NCBI RefSeq assembly: GCF_002198095.1
Contig: NZ_NHMK01000009.1
Span: 558,001 to 622,000, forward strand
From: Deinococcus indicus
Lineage (GTDB): Bacteria > Deinococcota > Deinococci > Deinococcales > Deinococcaceae
Direction of reading: 5' to 3'
DNA: 64,000 nucleotides
Position 1 is the stretch's first letter; each line of letters begins with the position of its first letter. The notes below the pieces were generated by a model. The model did no database searches and had not been told where the DNA came from. It saw nothing but the letters and a program-made list of their open reading frames with translations. Position numbers and translations under genes: made by a program. Below are positions 48,389-61,050 of the stretch, piece after piece.

Positions 48389-49198
48389 TCAGCCTAGGTT
48401 CAGCCCGATGTCGAACGTGGCCGTGTACCCCCTGGCCGGGTCGCCCTTGGCGTTCAGCAGCAGCTGGCTGCCGCCGTTGCGGTAGATGCTGTCCTGCGCG
48501 TTGGGCGTGTCGGCCTTCGTGCCGTGCGCGCTGTACGGCGCGCGGGCGAACACGGCGCTGTTCACGCTTTCCGGGAAGAACAGCTGCGACGTGAACTCGC
48601 CCGTCGCCTTCCCGCTGGCGTTCAGGGGCCGCAGCTTGAAGTGGATGTGCACGGCCCGCCCCCGGTACCAGCCGGGGTAGATGGTCGTGAAGCTCGCGCG
48701 GCCCTGCGCGTCCGTGACCTGCGACCCGCGCAGGAAGTTCCCGGTGTTGCCCTGCACGCCCGAGTACGCTCCCTGCGCGTCGCAGTGCCACACGTCGATC
48801 AGCACCTGCCCGCGCGGGGTGCAGCCGCCCACCGCGACCCGGCTGACCACGAAGTTCAGGGTGAGCGGCACGCCGGCACTCTGTTTTCCGGTCGTGGTGT
48901 CCCGGCGCAGGTCGCTGCGGCGCGGTTCGCTGTCCACGAAGTACGGCCCCTCGGTCATGGCGGGCCGCACCACGCAACCGGGCAGGCCGCTGGCGGCGCT
49001 GGCCTGACCGGCGCTCCGCTGGGCCAGCACGCCCCCGGCGCCCAGTGCGGTGGCCCCGGCTCCCAGGCCCAGCAGCCTCAGGGCGTGGCGGCGGCTCAGG
49101 AGCGTGCCGATCATCTCGTCGTCGTTGTCCTCGTCCGGCTCCTGGGTGGGGGCGAGGTCGGGGGCGGCGGGGTTCGGGCGGTGCGGGTCGTTCGGCAT
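48389..49198 (-). CDS. Tat-exported intradiol ring-cleavage dioxygenase family protein
   Basis: 269 residues. After an acidic leader there is a Tat-type signal (LLSRRHALRLLGLGAGATALGAGG). The intradiol dioxygenase core follows: TEGPYFVDSEPRRSDLR (Tyr ligand), VLIDVWHCDAQGAYSGV, FTTIYPGWYRGRAVHIHFKL with the Tyr and two His iron ligands, then FFPE. Secreted members of this fold often act on catechols or unknown phenolics. An AGGAT site precedes the ATG. Substrate unknown. Confidence 0.9.
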   Translation of the reverse strand: MPNDPHRPNPAAPDLAPTQEPDEDNDDEMIGTLLSRRHALRLLGLGAGATALGAGGVLAQRSAGQASAASGLPGCVVRPAMTEGPYFVDSEPRRSDLRRDTTTGKQSAGVPLTLNFVVSRVAVGGCTPRGQVLIDVWHCDAQGAYSGVQGNTGNFLRGSQVTDAQGRASFTTIYPGWYRGRAVHIHFKLRPLNASGKATGEFTSQLFFPESVNSAVFARAPYSAHGTKADTPNAQDSIYRNGGSQLLLNAKGDPARGYTATFDIGLNLG

Positions 49199-49318
49199 GG
49201 ATCCTCCGGTGTGGGGCGCGCCGTCTGGCGAACCTGTGCCCCTATCGTGCCCCGCCCCGGTTAAAGCAGGGTTGGGCGCCCCACAGGCAAGGAGAGCGCA
49301 GGAGGGGTGGCTGCCAGC

Positions 49319-49349
49319 AGAAAGCGGCCCCCAGATGGCGGGGGCCGCT
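49319..49349 (-). terminator. Intrinsic terminator of the parvulin gene
   Basis: AGCGGCCCCC and its complement (49323-49332 with 49341-49349) form a 9-10-bp stem, followed on the minus strand by TTTCTG. It lies 25 bp after the gene stop. Confidence 0.7.
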
Positions 49350-49374
49350 CCGGCAGGATGCCGGAAGGGGGGGG

Positions 49375-50421
49375 TTACTGACTGGCGGGCGCGACGGTCA
49401 CGGCGGCCGGGAAGGCCTCGGTGCCCAGGCGGGCGATCTGCGCGTCCAGGTACTTCTGCGCGGCGTCCTTGCCCAGCTGGTCGCGGATCAGGGGCGCGGC
49501 GTCCGCCAGGGGCAGCGTGCCGGCCTCCGTGCGCTTGGTGACGGTCAGGACGTGCCAGCCGAACTGCGACTGCACGGTCTGCACGGCCCCGACCGGCCCG
49601 CTGAAGCTGGCGCGGTCGAAAGTCTCGACCATCTCGCCGGGGCCGAAGCAGCCCAGGTCGCCGCCCTGCGCGGCGCTGCCCGGATCCTGGCTCCTGTCGG
49701 CGGCGATCTTCGCGAAGTCCGCGCCGCCCGCCAGTTCCCGCGTGATCGCCTGCGCGTCGGCCTGGGCGGGCACCAGGATGTGCTTCACGCAGGCCTGCGC
49801 GTCCTGCGCGAAGTCCGCGCGGTTCAGGTTGTAGTACCCGGCGACCAGCGCGTCCCCGAACGTGAAGCGCTTCTGGATGCCCTGCAGGTACGCGCCCACG
49901 ACGCTCTGGCGTTCCAGTTCGCGGCGCAGGTCGGCGGCGTCCGCGTACCCGGTGGCGTTCAGCGCCTCGGCGAAGTCCGCGTCGGATTCGAAGTCGCTGC
50001 GGGCGTCCACGAGCTGCTGGTCGAGCGCGGCGGCGTCGGCTCTGTTGTTCACGCGGGCCAGCTGGTACACCGCGCGGTCCCGCAGGAACTGCTTGAGGAA
50101 TTCAGGGCGGGCGGAGGCGAACTCGCTGAGGTACGCTTCCTCGAACGGCACGCCCTGGGCATTCACGACCCGCGCGGCCGCCAGCCGGAAGGCCCGGTCG
50201 AAATCGCCCAGCGTCAGGGTCTCCTTGCCGACCCGGCCGACTGGCGTGGCCGGATCGCTGACCGGAGCGGCGGGGGCGGCCGTGGCGGGCGCGGCCGGAG
50301 TGGTGGGAGCGGGGGCCGTGGTGGCCGGCGCCGGAGTCGTGGGGGCCGGCGCGGTCTGGGCGCCGGCGGTCTGGAAGGCGACGCCGCTCAGCAGCGCTGC
50401 GGTCAGGAGCAGTTGTTTCAT
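49375..50421 (-). CDS. Secreted parvulin-type peptidyl-prolyl isomerase (SurA/PrsA-like)
   Basis: Extracytoplasmic folding factor, 348 residues. Signal peptide MKQLLLTAALLSGVAFQTAGAQ, then an Ala/Pro/Thr linker of about 40 residues. A SurA-N-like helical region (LTLGDFDRAFRLAAARVVN ... EFLKQFLRDRAVYQLA) precedes one parvulin domain (VKHILVPAQADAQAITREL ... GGDLGCFGPGEMVETFDRASF ... SQFGWHVLTVTKR). ATG 50421 lies 7 nt behind TACAGT (50434-50429), leaderless. It is divergent from the FemABX gene. Confidence 0.92.
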   Translation of the reverse strand: MKQLLLTAALLSGVAFQTAGAQTAPAPTTPAPATTAPAPTTPAAPATAAPAAPVSDPATPVGRVGKETLTLGDFDRAFRLAAARVVNAQGVPFEEAYLSEFASARPEFLKQFLRDRAVYQLARVNNRADAAALDQQLVDARSDFESDADFAEALNATGYADAADLRRELERQSVVGAYLQGIQKRFTFGDALVAGYYNLNRADFAQDAQACVKHILVPAQADAQAITRELAGGADFAKIAADRSQDPGSAAQGGDLGCFGPGEMVETFDRASFSGPVGAVQTVQSQFGWHVLTVTKRTEAGTLPLADAAPLIRDQLGKDAAQKYLDAQIARLGTEAFPAAVTVAPASQ

Positions 50422-50512
50422 GGTCCGTACTGTAGCGTCCCGCGCGGCGCACTCCATGACAGTCTCCTGTGACGCCCCGGCACACGCCCCCCCGCCTGCT
50501 ACAATCCCCCCC

Positions 50513-51577
<1,065 letters not shown>

Positions 51578-51597
51578 CGAACGGCCTGTCACGCCGG

Positions 51598-52209
51598 TCA
51601 GTTCAGGATCCTGGCCTCGCCCGGCACGAGGCCCAGCAGCGCCTCCAGCCGTTCCAGCAGCGTCCGGGCGCGCAGGGCGTCCTCACGCTGCTCGGGGCTG
51701 GCGGGCAGCAGCGTCGCCGCGAAACTCGCCATCAGCAGCGGGTCGATGGGGGCCGCGCCGCGCAGTTCGTCGGCGTCGCCGGGCCGCAGCCGCAGCAGGG
51801 CCGTGAGCAGCTGGGCCGCCGCGCCGCGCGCCGCCTCGTCCGCCACCCCGGCCTCCAGCAGGTCGGGGTCCAGGGGCCACACGGTCACGTCCGCCGACAG
51901 GTAGGGCCGGTCTAGGTGGAAGTCGTCCACCCGGAAGCGGTCCCCGCCGACGACCAGCACAGTGCTGGTGCCGTCCTCGTGGGGGCTGGCCTGCCGCAGG
52001 TGTGCCAGGGTGCCCACCCGCGATACCCGCTCGTGAAAGGGACGGTCGGAGGTTTCGGACGACTCCACGATCCGCACGATTCCGAAAGGTTGCCCACTGG
52101 CCTGCACGTCGGCCAGCAGTTCACGGTAACGGGGTTCGAAAACGTATAGGGGAAGGACCACGCCCGGAAACAGCACCAGTTGAGGCAGGGGGAACAGTGG
52201 AACACGCAT
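51598..52209 (-). CDS. LON substrate-binding-domain protein (stand-alone)
   Basis: 203 residues consisting of only the N-terminal (PUA-like) domain of Lon: [69 protein letters not shown] helical tail ([18 protein letters not shown] ... [19 protein letters not shown]) corresponds to the Lon N-lobe linker. No ATPase or protease. Start ATG 52209. Function unknown. Confidence 0.88.
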   Translation of the reverse strand: MRVPLFPLPQLVLFPGVVLPLYVFEPRYRELLADVQASGQPFGIVRIVESSETSDRPFHERVSRVGTLAHLRQASPHEDGTSTVLVVGGDRFRVDDFHLDRPYLSADVTVWPLDPDLLEAGVADEAARGAAAQLLTALLRLRPGDADELRGAAPIDPLLMASFAATLLPASPEQREDALRARTLLERLEALLGLVPGEARILN

Positions 52210-52335
52210 ACCCGGTCATGGTGCGCCCATCCGCGCCCGGCAACTTGAGCGAACCCCACAGTAAGCGAACCTCACAGGAGACGCCGGGCAGCGGGGGCCG
52301 CCCTGAACCCAGGTCGCGCCCCACCGCTGCGGCGG

Positions 52336-53196
52336 TCAGGAACCGGGCGGGGGGTCCGGATCGGCCGGGCGGGGCCGTTTGCGGCGTTTCGGGCGGGGCG
52401 GCGGGGGCGCGCCCCACTCCTGCAACTGTTCCGGTGTGGCGCCCAGTTCACCCAGGGTCACGGTGTCGGCGGGGGTCAGCGGGGCGCTGACCAGCAGGTC
52501 CGGGCGGCGGGCCAGCGTGCGCGCCAGCGCCTGCCCGCGCCGCCACGCCGCCACCGCGCCGTGATTCCCGCCGCGCAGCACGTCCGGGACGCTCTGCCCG
52601 CGCCACTCCGGGGGACGGGTGTACTCCGGGTAGTCCAGCAGCCCAGAACTGAAACTGTCCGCCTGATGCGACTCGGGGTCGCCCAGCACGCCCGGCACCA
52701 GTCGCGCCACGGCTTCCAGCACGCACGCGGCGGCCGCCTCGCCGCCCATCATCACGAAATCCCCGATGCTCAGTTCCCGCGTGACCAGCCCCTCGGTGCG
52801 GGCATCGAAACCCTCGTAGCGGCCGCACAGGAACACCAGGTGGCGGCGCTCCGCGAGTTCCTCCGCGACCGCCTGCGTGAACGGCTGCCCGGCCGGGCTG
52901 AACAGGATCACCTCGTCCGCCGCCGGGAGGCTGGCCAGGGCGCGCTCGGCGACGTCCACGCGGATGACCATGCCGGCCCCGCCCCCGTACGGCGTGTCGT
53001 CCACCTTGTGGTGCCGGTTGCCCGCGAAGTCGCGCATGTTCACCAGTCGCACGTCCAGCAGGCCGCGCTCGCGGGCCTTCCCGACAATCGCCTCGGCCGC
53101 GAACGGCGCGAGCAGTTCCGGGAACAGCGTCAGGAACGAGAAGGTCAGGCCCGGCGTCCCGGCAGTGTCGTCCGGCAGGGGGAGGGGGTCTGTCAT
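52336..53196 (-). CDS. trmD: tRNA (guanine37-N1)-methyltransferase
   Basis: SPOUT enzyme that methylates G37 of tRNA to prevent frameshifting; 286 residues. Trefoil-knot motifs are clear: [35 protein letters not shown] and the catalytic-loop [28 protein letters not shown]. The C-terminus has an unusual Pro/Arg-rich tail ([22 protein letters not shown]). It starts within the end of rimM (ATGA). Confidence 0.96.
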   Translation of the reverse strand: MTDPLPLPDDTAGTPGLTFSFLTLFPELLAPFAAEAIVGKARERGLLDVRLVNMRDFAGNRHHKVDDTPYGGGAGMVIRVDVAERALASLPAADEVILFSPAGQPFTQAVAEELAERRHLVFLCGRYEGFDARTEGLVTRELSIGDFVMMGGEAAAACVLEAVARLVPGVLGDPESHQADSFSSGLLDYPEYTRPPEWRGQSVPDVLRGGNHGAVAAWRRGQALARTLARRPDLLVSAPLTPADTVTLGELGATPEQLQEWGAPPPPRPKRRKRPRPADPDPPPGS

Positions 53197-53773
53197 CCGG
53201 AGTGGCCCGCCCCGTCCGGCCCGCCCGCATCGTCCGTGTTATCCGTGTCGTCCGGGTCGAGCAGCCCTCCCGGCGCGTCGGCCGTCAGCGCCAGCGACGC
53301 GGGCCGCCGCTTCCCGTTCAGGTTCACGGTCACGTACGGCGCCTGAAGCGGCACGAAGGCCTCACCCGCCGCGTGCCGCACCACCAGCAGGTCCTGATGC
53401 CCGGCGTCCACGACGTCCACGACCTCGCCCAGCACCTCGCCGGCCGGGCCGCTCAGGGTCAGGCCGCGCAGCTCGTGGTAGTAGTACACGCCGTCCTCGG
53501 GTTCCGGCAGGTCCGCGTCGGCGGCGTACACGTTCAGGCCGCGCAGGTCCTCGGCGCCCTCGCGGGTCACGACGCCCGCCAGGTGCAGCGCCACGCCCGG
53601 CGCGAGCATCTCGGCGCGGCGTACCTTCAGCCAGCCGCGCTTCTCGACGTACACGCGCTCCAGCGCCGCCAGTTGTGTCTGGTCGCCCAGCACGAACACC
53701 TTCACGCCGCCCTTCACGCCATGCGGTCCCAGGAAGTAGCCCAGGCGGGTCCGGTCTGTGGAAGTTCCGCCGG

Positions 53774-53777
<4 letters not shown>
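53193..53777 (-). CDS. rimM: 16S rRNA processing protein RimM
   Basis: 30S maturation factor binding S19; 194 residues. The N-terminal domain reads [22 protein letters not shown] and the PRC-barrel starts [25 protein letters not shown], with [17 protein letters not shown]. An acidic tail ([16 protein letters not shown]) is extra. Overlaps with khpA and trmD by 4 nt on each side place it in one leftward operon. Confidence 0.95.
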
Positions 53778-54015
<238 letters not shown>

Positions 54016-54094
54016 TGGGCATTCTAGAGCATCCGCCGCCCCGCAGGCCCGTGCGCTGCGTCCACGCCGCACAATTCGGTCAGGTGCCGGCATG

Positions 54095-54118
54095 AAAAAA
54101 GGCCCCACGAGGGGGCCT
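54095..54118 (-). terminator. Intrinsic terminator after rpsP
   Basis: Minus strand AGGCCCCCTCGTGGGGCCT hairpin followed by TTTTTT. It separates rpsP from khpA-rimM-trmD. Confidence 0.88.
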
Positions 54119-54136
54119 GTCAGGGAGTGGGGACGC

Positions 54137-54385
<249 letters not shown>

Positions 54386-54677
54386 GATGGAAACCTCGGG
54401 TTGATCGGGTAATTGAGGGTACAGCTCCCGTTAGGATCACGGGGTTCATGCGCCCGTCAGCAGCCAACCGGGGTGCGCACCGAACAAGAGTACCAGCCGC
54501 GCCCCCATCCGGCAAGAGGCCCGCCGCCCATGCGGACTCCGCGCTACGTACCTTGAAGCTACCACTGCGAGATTCCGGGAAAGCGCCGGAACCTCTCCGT
54601 TCCTGCTTCAACGTCCTTTCTTCTGTTACGCGCTGCGCGCGGTTTATCTACTTATCTACAAGGTAAACGCAGTGTAC
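54386..54677 (-). other. rpsP upstream region, possible leader
   Basis: 292 bp without a convincing gene. It includes an AT-rich stretch at 54640-54662 (TTTATCTACTTATCTAC), unusual here. On the minus strand there is a short hairpin GGAAC...GTTCC near 54590 and a TACTCT box near 54492-54487 that could be the rpsP -10. An ORF in another frame starts in this leader and runs through rpsP; I regard it as a shadow. A ribosomal-protein leader is possible but no known structure was matched. Confidence 0.35.
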
Positions 54678-56131
54678 TCAGAAGCCGGGAGAGACGGGCA
54701 CGCCGCCCCGGCGCAACTGGAAGGCCATGCTGTCCGGCCCGATGATCGAACTGCCGCCCACTGTCCCGACCGGCGTGCCGCGCCCCACGCGGTTGCCCAC
54801 GCTGACCAGCGGATCGCGCAGCCCGAAGTACGCCGTGACGCTCGCCCCGTGATCCACCAGCACCACCCAGCCCAGCGACGCGTAGTACGTGACGGCCAGC
54901 ACGTTCCCCTCGAGCGCCGCGACCGCCTGCGGCCCGCCGCTCAGGACCACCCACGGCGACCCGCCCGACCCGTACGGCGTCTGCACCCGGCCGCCCGGCA
55001 GCGGGAAGCCCAGCGGTCCACTCAGGTCCGGGAGGGGCGCCAGCTGCTGCTCGACCCGCACCTGCGCCTGCTGCACCTGCTCGCTGCGCTGTTGCAGGGC
55101 CGCCTGCTCGCGCTGCACCTGCGCCTCACGCTGCGCCTGCGCGGCCTGCTGGGCGGCGCGCTGCCGGGCGGCCTGCGCGTCGGCGGCCCGCTGGCGCGCC
55201 AGCCGCAGCGCCTCCTGCCGGGCGCGTTCCTGCGCCTCGCGGATCCGGCGGGCTTCCTCCTCGCGGCGGCGGCGTTCCTCCTCCAGGCGGCGCTGCCGCT
55301 CGGCTTCCAGACGGCCGCGTTCCGCGACGACCTGCCCCACCAGCGCATCGACCGTGCGGGCCGCGAGGGCCTGCTCGGCCTGCCGCTGCGCCGCCAGGGT
55401 CCGCTTGCCGGCCTCGCTGGAACGCAGCTGCGCCAGCAGGCGGTTCTGCTCGGCCCGCTGCGCCGTCAGGGCCTTCAGGGCGGCCGTGCGCTGCGCCTGC
55501 AGGGTCCGCAGGTCACGCGCCTGACGGGTCTGCTGCTCGCGCTGTTCGGCCAGCACCTTGACCTCGCCCGCCAGGGACTCGATCACGCGGGTGTTGTACT
55601 CGCCCGCCATGTTCGCGTACCGCAGGCGGATCAGCAGGTCCGACAGGCTGCTCGACTGTGACAGCAGTTGCAGGTACCGGCCGCTGCGGTCCCGGTACTG
55701 CAGCAGCAGCACCTCGCGCACGTCGTTCTGCAACCGCTCCACGCGGGCCTGCGTGACCTTCAGCTGTTCGGCCGTGTCCGCCAGCGCCCGCTCGGCCAGC
55801 GCCACGCGCGCCGTGACGACCGCCACCTCGTTCTCCAGCCGCGCCGCGCCGGCCGCGAGCGTGTCCAGCCGGGCCAGCGTCGCCCGCTGCTGCGCGCTGA
55901 GGTTCTGGATGCTGCGCCTGAGCGTCTCCAGTTCCCTCGCCCGGTCGGCGCTCAGTTGCCGCTGCTGCTGCAACTCGCGCTGCAACCGCTCGAGCCGTTC
56001 GCTGGTACTCAGGTCCGGCGCGTCACCGGGCCGGGCCGAGCCCTGCGCCTGCGCGGCCCAGTCGGCGCCGCCCGGCAGCGCGGTCAGCAGCGCGGCGCAC
56101 AGCAGCAGCGCCGCCCGCCCCCGCCGCGCGT

Positions 56132-56135
<4 letters not shown>
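54678..56135 (-). CDS. EnvC-like murein hydrolase activator with degenerate LytM domain
   Basis: Extracytoplasmic coiled-coil protein, 485 residues, encoded right after ftsX. A signal peptide (GRAALLLCAALLTALPGGADWA) is followed by a very long coiled coil (about residues 45-345) with an extended Glu/Arg/Gln helix (RLEEERRRREEEARRIREAQ). The C-terminal LytM/M23 domain has lost its zinc ligands: expected H(x)nD is absent near GGRVQTPYGSGGSP, HLH-type motif reads VTAYFGL, and the last motif reads MAFQLRRGG. It should therefore activate amidases rather than cut peptidoglycan itself, as EnvC does. Confidence 0.9.
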
Positions 56136-56991
<856 letters not shown>

Positions 56992-56995
<4 letters not shown>

Positions 56996-57675
56996 AGCGC
57001 GTACCCGCCGTACGGATCGTCCCGCACCAGCTTGCCCTTGCGCAGCGTCAGGGTGCGGTGCCGGAACGTCTCGACCAGATCGCGGGCGTGCGTGGCGACC
57101 ACCACGGTCGTGCCGCGCAGGTTCACGTTCTGCAGCACCTTCAGCACCTCGCGGCTGTTGTCCGGGTCGAGGTTCCCGGTCGGTTCGTCCGCCAGCAGCA
57201 GCGGCGGATCACCCACGATGGCCCGCGCGATCGCCACGCGCTGCTGCTCGCCCTGCGACAGTTGCAGCGGCAACGCGTACTTCTTGTGCTCCAGCCCCAC
57301 CGTCCGCAGGGCCGTCGTCACGCGCGGCGCCCACTCCCGCTGCGGCACGCCCGTCACCCGCAACGTGAACGCCACGTTGTCGAAGGCGTTCAGGTGTGAG
57401 AGCAGCAGGTTGTCCTGAAACACCGTCCCCATGCGGCGGCGCAGCAGCGCCGTGCGGCGCCCCCGGTACCGCGCCAGCGGTTCGCCCGCCACGCGCACCT
57501 CGCCCCGGCTGGGCAGCGCCCGCTTGAGCACCAGACTCATGAAACTGCTCTTGCCGGCCCCCGAATGCCCGACCAGGTACACGAATTCCCCCTTGCCGAT
57601 CTGCAGCGACACGTCATCCAGCGCCAGCGTCCGGGTCACGGGGTACTCCAGTGAGACGTTCTTGAAATCGATCAC
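56992..57675 (-). CDS. ftsE: Cell division ATP-binding protein FtsE
   Basis: ABC ATPase of the FtsEX complex; 227 residues. Walker A GHSGAGKS, Q-loop GTVFQDNLLLSHLNAFDN, signature LSQGEQQRVAIARAI, Walker B LLLADEPTGNLDP and switch VVVATHARDL are complete. GTG 57675 is the most likely start; GTG 57684 also fits. An upstream 17-codon frame (57725-57672) ends as GTGA on the start and is preceded by TATGCT (57742-57737), 11 nt from its ATG. Confidence 0.95.
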
Positions 57676-57867
57676 GCGGACCACCCGTGCAGGGAGGACA
57701 GCGGCGGAAGGAAAGGACCTGTCATGCTCGCGGCACAGCATAGCCCACCCCCGCCCCCACACCATGAAGCCTTGCCCAACCACCGGCGCCCCCCGCCCCC
57801 GCCCGGCCAGCGGCAGACCGGATGAAATCCTCAACTGCACTTCACCTGCCGGCCCTATTCTGATGGC

Positions 57868-59190
<1,323 letters not shown>

Positions 59191-59325
59191 TACGGACTCC
59201 GATTGAAAGGGCTGCAAAGCCCGTTCAATCCGAGCGGACGCGAGAAGGAGCAACACGGGTTCCGGACGTGGAGCCGGCAGGGGCGGTGAAGTTCCGGATT
59301 GTTGGCGAAACAAACGGAATCCGTA
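59191..59325 (+). mobile_element. Family-1 MITE-like element, copy E (in the S41 protease stop codon)
   Basis: 135 bp, the best-preserved copy: ends TACGGACTCCG and CGGAATCCGTA, flanked by TAA on both sides (59188-59190, the stop, and 59326-59328). The TAA duplicate, differing from TGA elsewhere, shows that the flank is a copied target and not part of the element. Confidence 0.88.
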
Positions 59326-59387
59326 TAAGCCGCTTCACCCCCGGCGGGTCGCCCCTGAACGACGGGGGCGGCCCATCTGTTGCTGTC

Positions 59388-59524
59388 ACAGCGGTTTTCA
59401 GGGGTGTTGAGGGGTTCCCTCAGCACCCCTGAAACGAGCGAAGCGAGAAGCCGTCCACAACAGCGGTTGGAAGTGGAATTGAAGGGCGTGCTGTTGGCCC
59501 TTCAATGGAACTGGAAACCGCTGT
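59388..59524. repeat. 137-bp element with 14-bp terminal inverted repeats and internal hairpins
   Basis: Ends ACAGCGGTTTTCAG (59388-59401) and CTGGAAACCGCTGT (59511-59524) pair over 14 bp with one wobble. Inside are an 18-bp hairpin (TTTCAGGGGTGTTGAGGG, 59396-59413, with 59417-59434; loop GTT) that competes with the outer stem, and a 10-bp hairpin ATTGAAGGGC / GCCCTTCAAT (59478-59487 / 59497-59506). A third CAGCGGTT lies at 59461. Its end reaches the stop codon of the next gene. A single copy here; MITE or structured RNA. Confidence 0.7.
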
Positions 59525-60156
59525 CAGTCCCAATCCCAGTCGCGCCAGTCGCTGGCCTTCGCGGTGGCCGGGTGCGCGGGCCGCCCGGCGCCCTGCCCGC
59601 CCTCGCGGCCCGGCGCCGGGTACCAGTCGTACGCCGAGGCCAGCGCGAGGTCCAGTCGCCCGCGCAGCAGCCCGTGCAGGTGGCTGCGTTCGCGCTCCGT
59701 GACCCGCCCGACCTCCCGGACGATGCGGTCCAGTTCGCGGTCCAGGGCGGGCAGGTACGGTTCGCGCGCCTTGCGGACCGCGCCGCGCCGCAGCGGCTCC
59801 GGGTGAATGACCGGATGGTAGGACCCGGCGGCCGATTCCAGCAGCAGGGCGCGGCGCTGCTCGCGGGTCTCGCGGGCGCGGGCGGCCCGGTCGCGGGCGT
59901 CGGCGGCGCGGGCCTGCGCGGCCAGGAAATCGTCACGGCGTTCCGCCTCCAGCACGCGTTCCTCGGCGTACAGTTTCACGGGCGGCAGGCGGCGGCGGCC
60001 CATCTTCAGGCCGTTCGGGCGGGTGCGGTCGTGCTCGCCCAGGAACCGGGTGATCAGGGCGGGCGTCCAGCCGCGCTCCTTGAGGTCCTGCGTCGCCAGG
60101 AAACCCGGCGGGTTCGCCGGGGCCGCCTCGCGGCGCTCGCGGGCCGGCAGGGTCAC
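59524..60156 (-). CDS. Hypothetical protein with a DLKxRGWT-type N-terminal module
   Basis: 210 residues. The N-terminal part, FLATQDLKERGWTPALITRFL then PPVKLYAEERVLEAE, matches a small helix-turn-helix-like module that I have seen in many otherwise uncharacterised bacterial proteins. The middle is a charged coiled coil (AQARAADARDRAARARETREQRRALLLE), and the C-terminal half (ERSHLHGLLRGRLDLALASAYDWY) is helical and ends in Asp/Trp-rich WRDWDWD. GTG 60156 overlaps the stop of the upstream acetyltransferase (GTGA), so the two are coupled. Function unknown; nucleic-acid binding is a guess. Confidence 0.7.
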   Translation of the reverse strand: MTLPARERREAAPANPPGFLATQDLKERGWTPALITRFLGEHDRTRPNGLKMGRRRLPPVKLYAEERVLEAERRDDFLAAQARAADARDRAARARETREQRRALLLESAAGSYHPVIHPEPLRRGAVRKAREPYLPALDRELDRIVREVGRVTERERSHLHGLLRGRLDLALASAYDWYPAPGREGGQGAGRPAHPATAKASDWRDWDWD

Positions 60157-60716
60157 GGCCGGGGCGTCCACTCGCGGCGCAGCAGGTCCAGGGTGACGCT
60201 GTCGTGGCGCTGGCCGCGCACCAGCCGCGCCTCGCGGACACGGCCGGCCTCGCGGAACCCCAGGCGGTGGGCGGCGCGGATCATGCGCTCGTTGCCGCTC
60301 CAGGTGCTGAAGGTCAGGACGTGTGCGTCGGTCTCGTTCAGGGTCGCCTCGATCCACAGCGCCAGCGCGCGGCGGCCGATGCCCCGCCCCCAGTGGAGCG
60401 GGTCGAAGATGATCACGCCCAGGTCCCACACGTCACTGGCGTCCTCGGCGCGGTTGAGCATCCCGATACACGCGCCGCCCAGGTCCACCACGCGCTCGTT
60501 CGGGGTGGTGGGGGTCGTCTCGAGGCGGTGGACGTACGCGCCCAGCGAGGCGGTCGTGTCGGCGGCGTTCAGGTACGGGGCGTCCCACTCGCGCCACTGC
60601 GCGGCGGGGTCCGTGAACCAGCGGCGCAGGGTGGGCAGGTCGCGGGGGCGGCGGCCCCGCAGGGTCACGTTCGCCGCGTCGGCCGCGCCGGTGGGGGAGG
60701 GTCGGGGGTCGGTCAC
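60153..60716 (-). CDS. GNAT-family N-acetyltransferase
   Basis: 187 residues of the RimJ/RimL type: VTLRGRRPRDLPTLRRWFTDPAAQWREWDAPY at the start, DLGVIIFDPLHWGRGIGRRALALWIEATL for acetyl-CoA binding and ERMIRAAHRLGFREAGRVREARLVRGQRHDSVTLDLL at the end. GTG 60716 begins the domain; upstream codons in this frame run through a MITE copy and are not coding. Translationally coupled to the 59524 gene. Confidence 0.88.
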   Translation of the reverse strand: MTDPRPSPTGAADAANVTLRGRRPRDLPTLRRWFTDPAAQWREWDAPYLNAADTTASLGAYVHRLETTPTTPNERVVDLGGACIGMLNRAEDASDVWDLGVIIFDPLHWGRGIGRRALALWIEATLNETDAHVLTFSTWSGNERMIRAAHRLGFREAGRVREARLVRGQRHDSVTLDLLRREWTPRP

Positions 60717-60772
60717 GCCGGGTATCCTGCCACGTTCCGCCCGTCCCGGACCGTCAGCCGGTGGACGATGTG

Positions 60773-60882
60773 CGCCGGCCCCACGTCCGGAATCCGTGTT
60801 GCTCCCACTCTGCAGAGCGGCGCTACGAGTCGGGTCGCTCGGACCCAATGGGCTTTGCAGCCCGTTCAATCCGAGTCCGTAT
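60773..60882 (-). mobile_element. Family-1 MITE-like element, copy F (inverted, one end missing)
   Basis: On the minus strand it starts TACGGACTCGG at 60882-60881 and has the inner hairpin, then a diverged centre and GGAGCAACACGGATTCCGGACGTGG, but it loses the GTTGGCGAAACAAAC end. The intact end lies 5 bp from a family-2 repeat, exactly as at copy D. Confidence 0.75.
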
Positions 60883-60886
60883 GGGC

Positions 60887-61048
60887 AACGGTGCAGGCAG
60901 GTTCATCCCTTCAGGACAGACCAGCAATGACCACGCCGTGTTTGCCCCTCCCCCTTGAGGGGGGAGGCCGGGAAGGGGTGAGCATGGCGTGACAGAAGAC
61001 GTGTTCCATGCCTGCCCCCGCTGGCGCTTGAACAGTGTCCGCACCATC
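60887..61048 (+). repeat. Family-2 repeat, copy 3
   Basis: 162 bp in the same orientation as copy 2: AACGGTGCAGGCAGGTTCA, the CCCCTCCCCCTTGAGGGGGG hairpin, GACAGAAGACGTGTTCC and GTGTCCGCACCATC. Its right end runs into the dgkA stop (CACCTGATC on the dgkA strand), the same junction as at the acyl-CoA dehydrogenase stop. Confidence 0.8.
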
Positions 61049-61050
61049 GA

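Noticed and set aside
54386..54677. Signal-recognition-particle RNA or tRNA in the rpsP upstream region
   Set aside because: The AT-rich segment and short hairpin do not fold into either; no SRP tetraloop motif and no T-loop or anticodon arm found.
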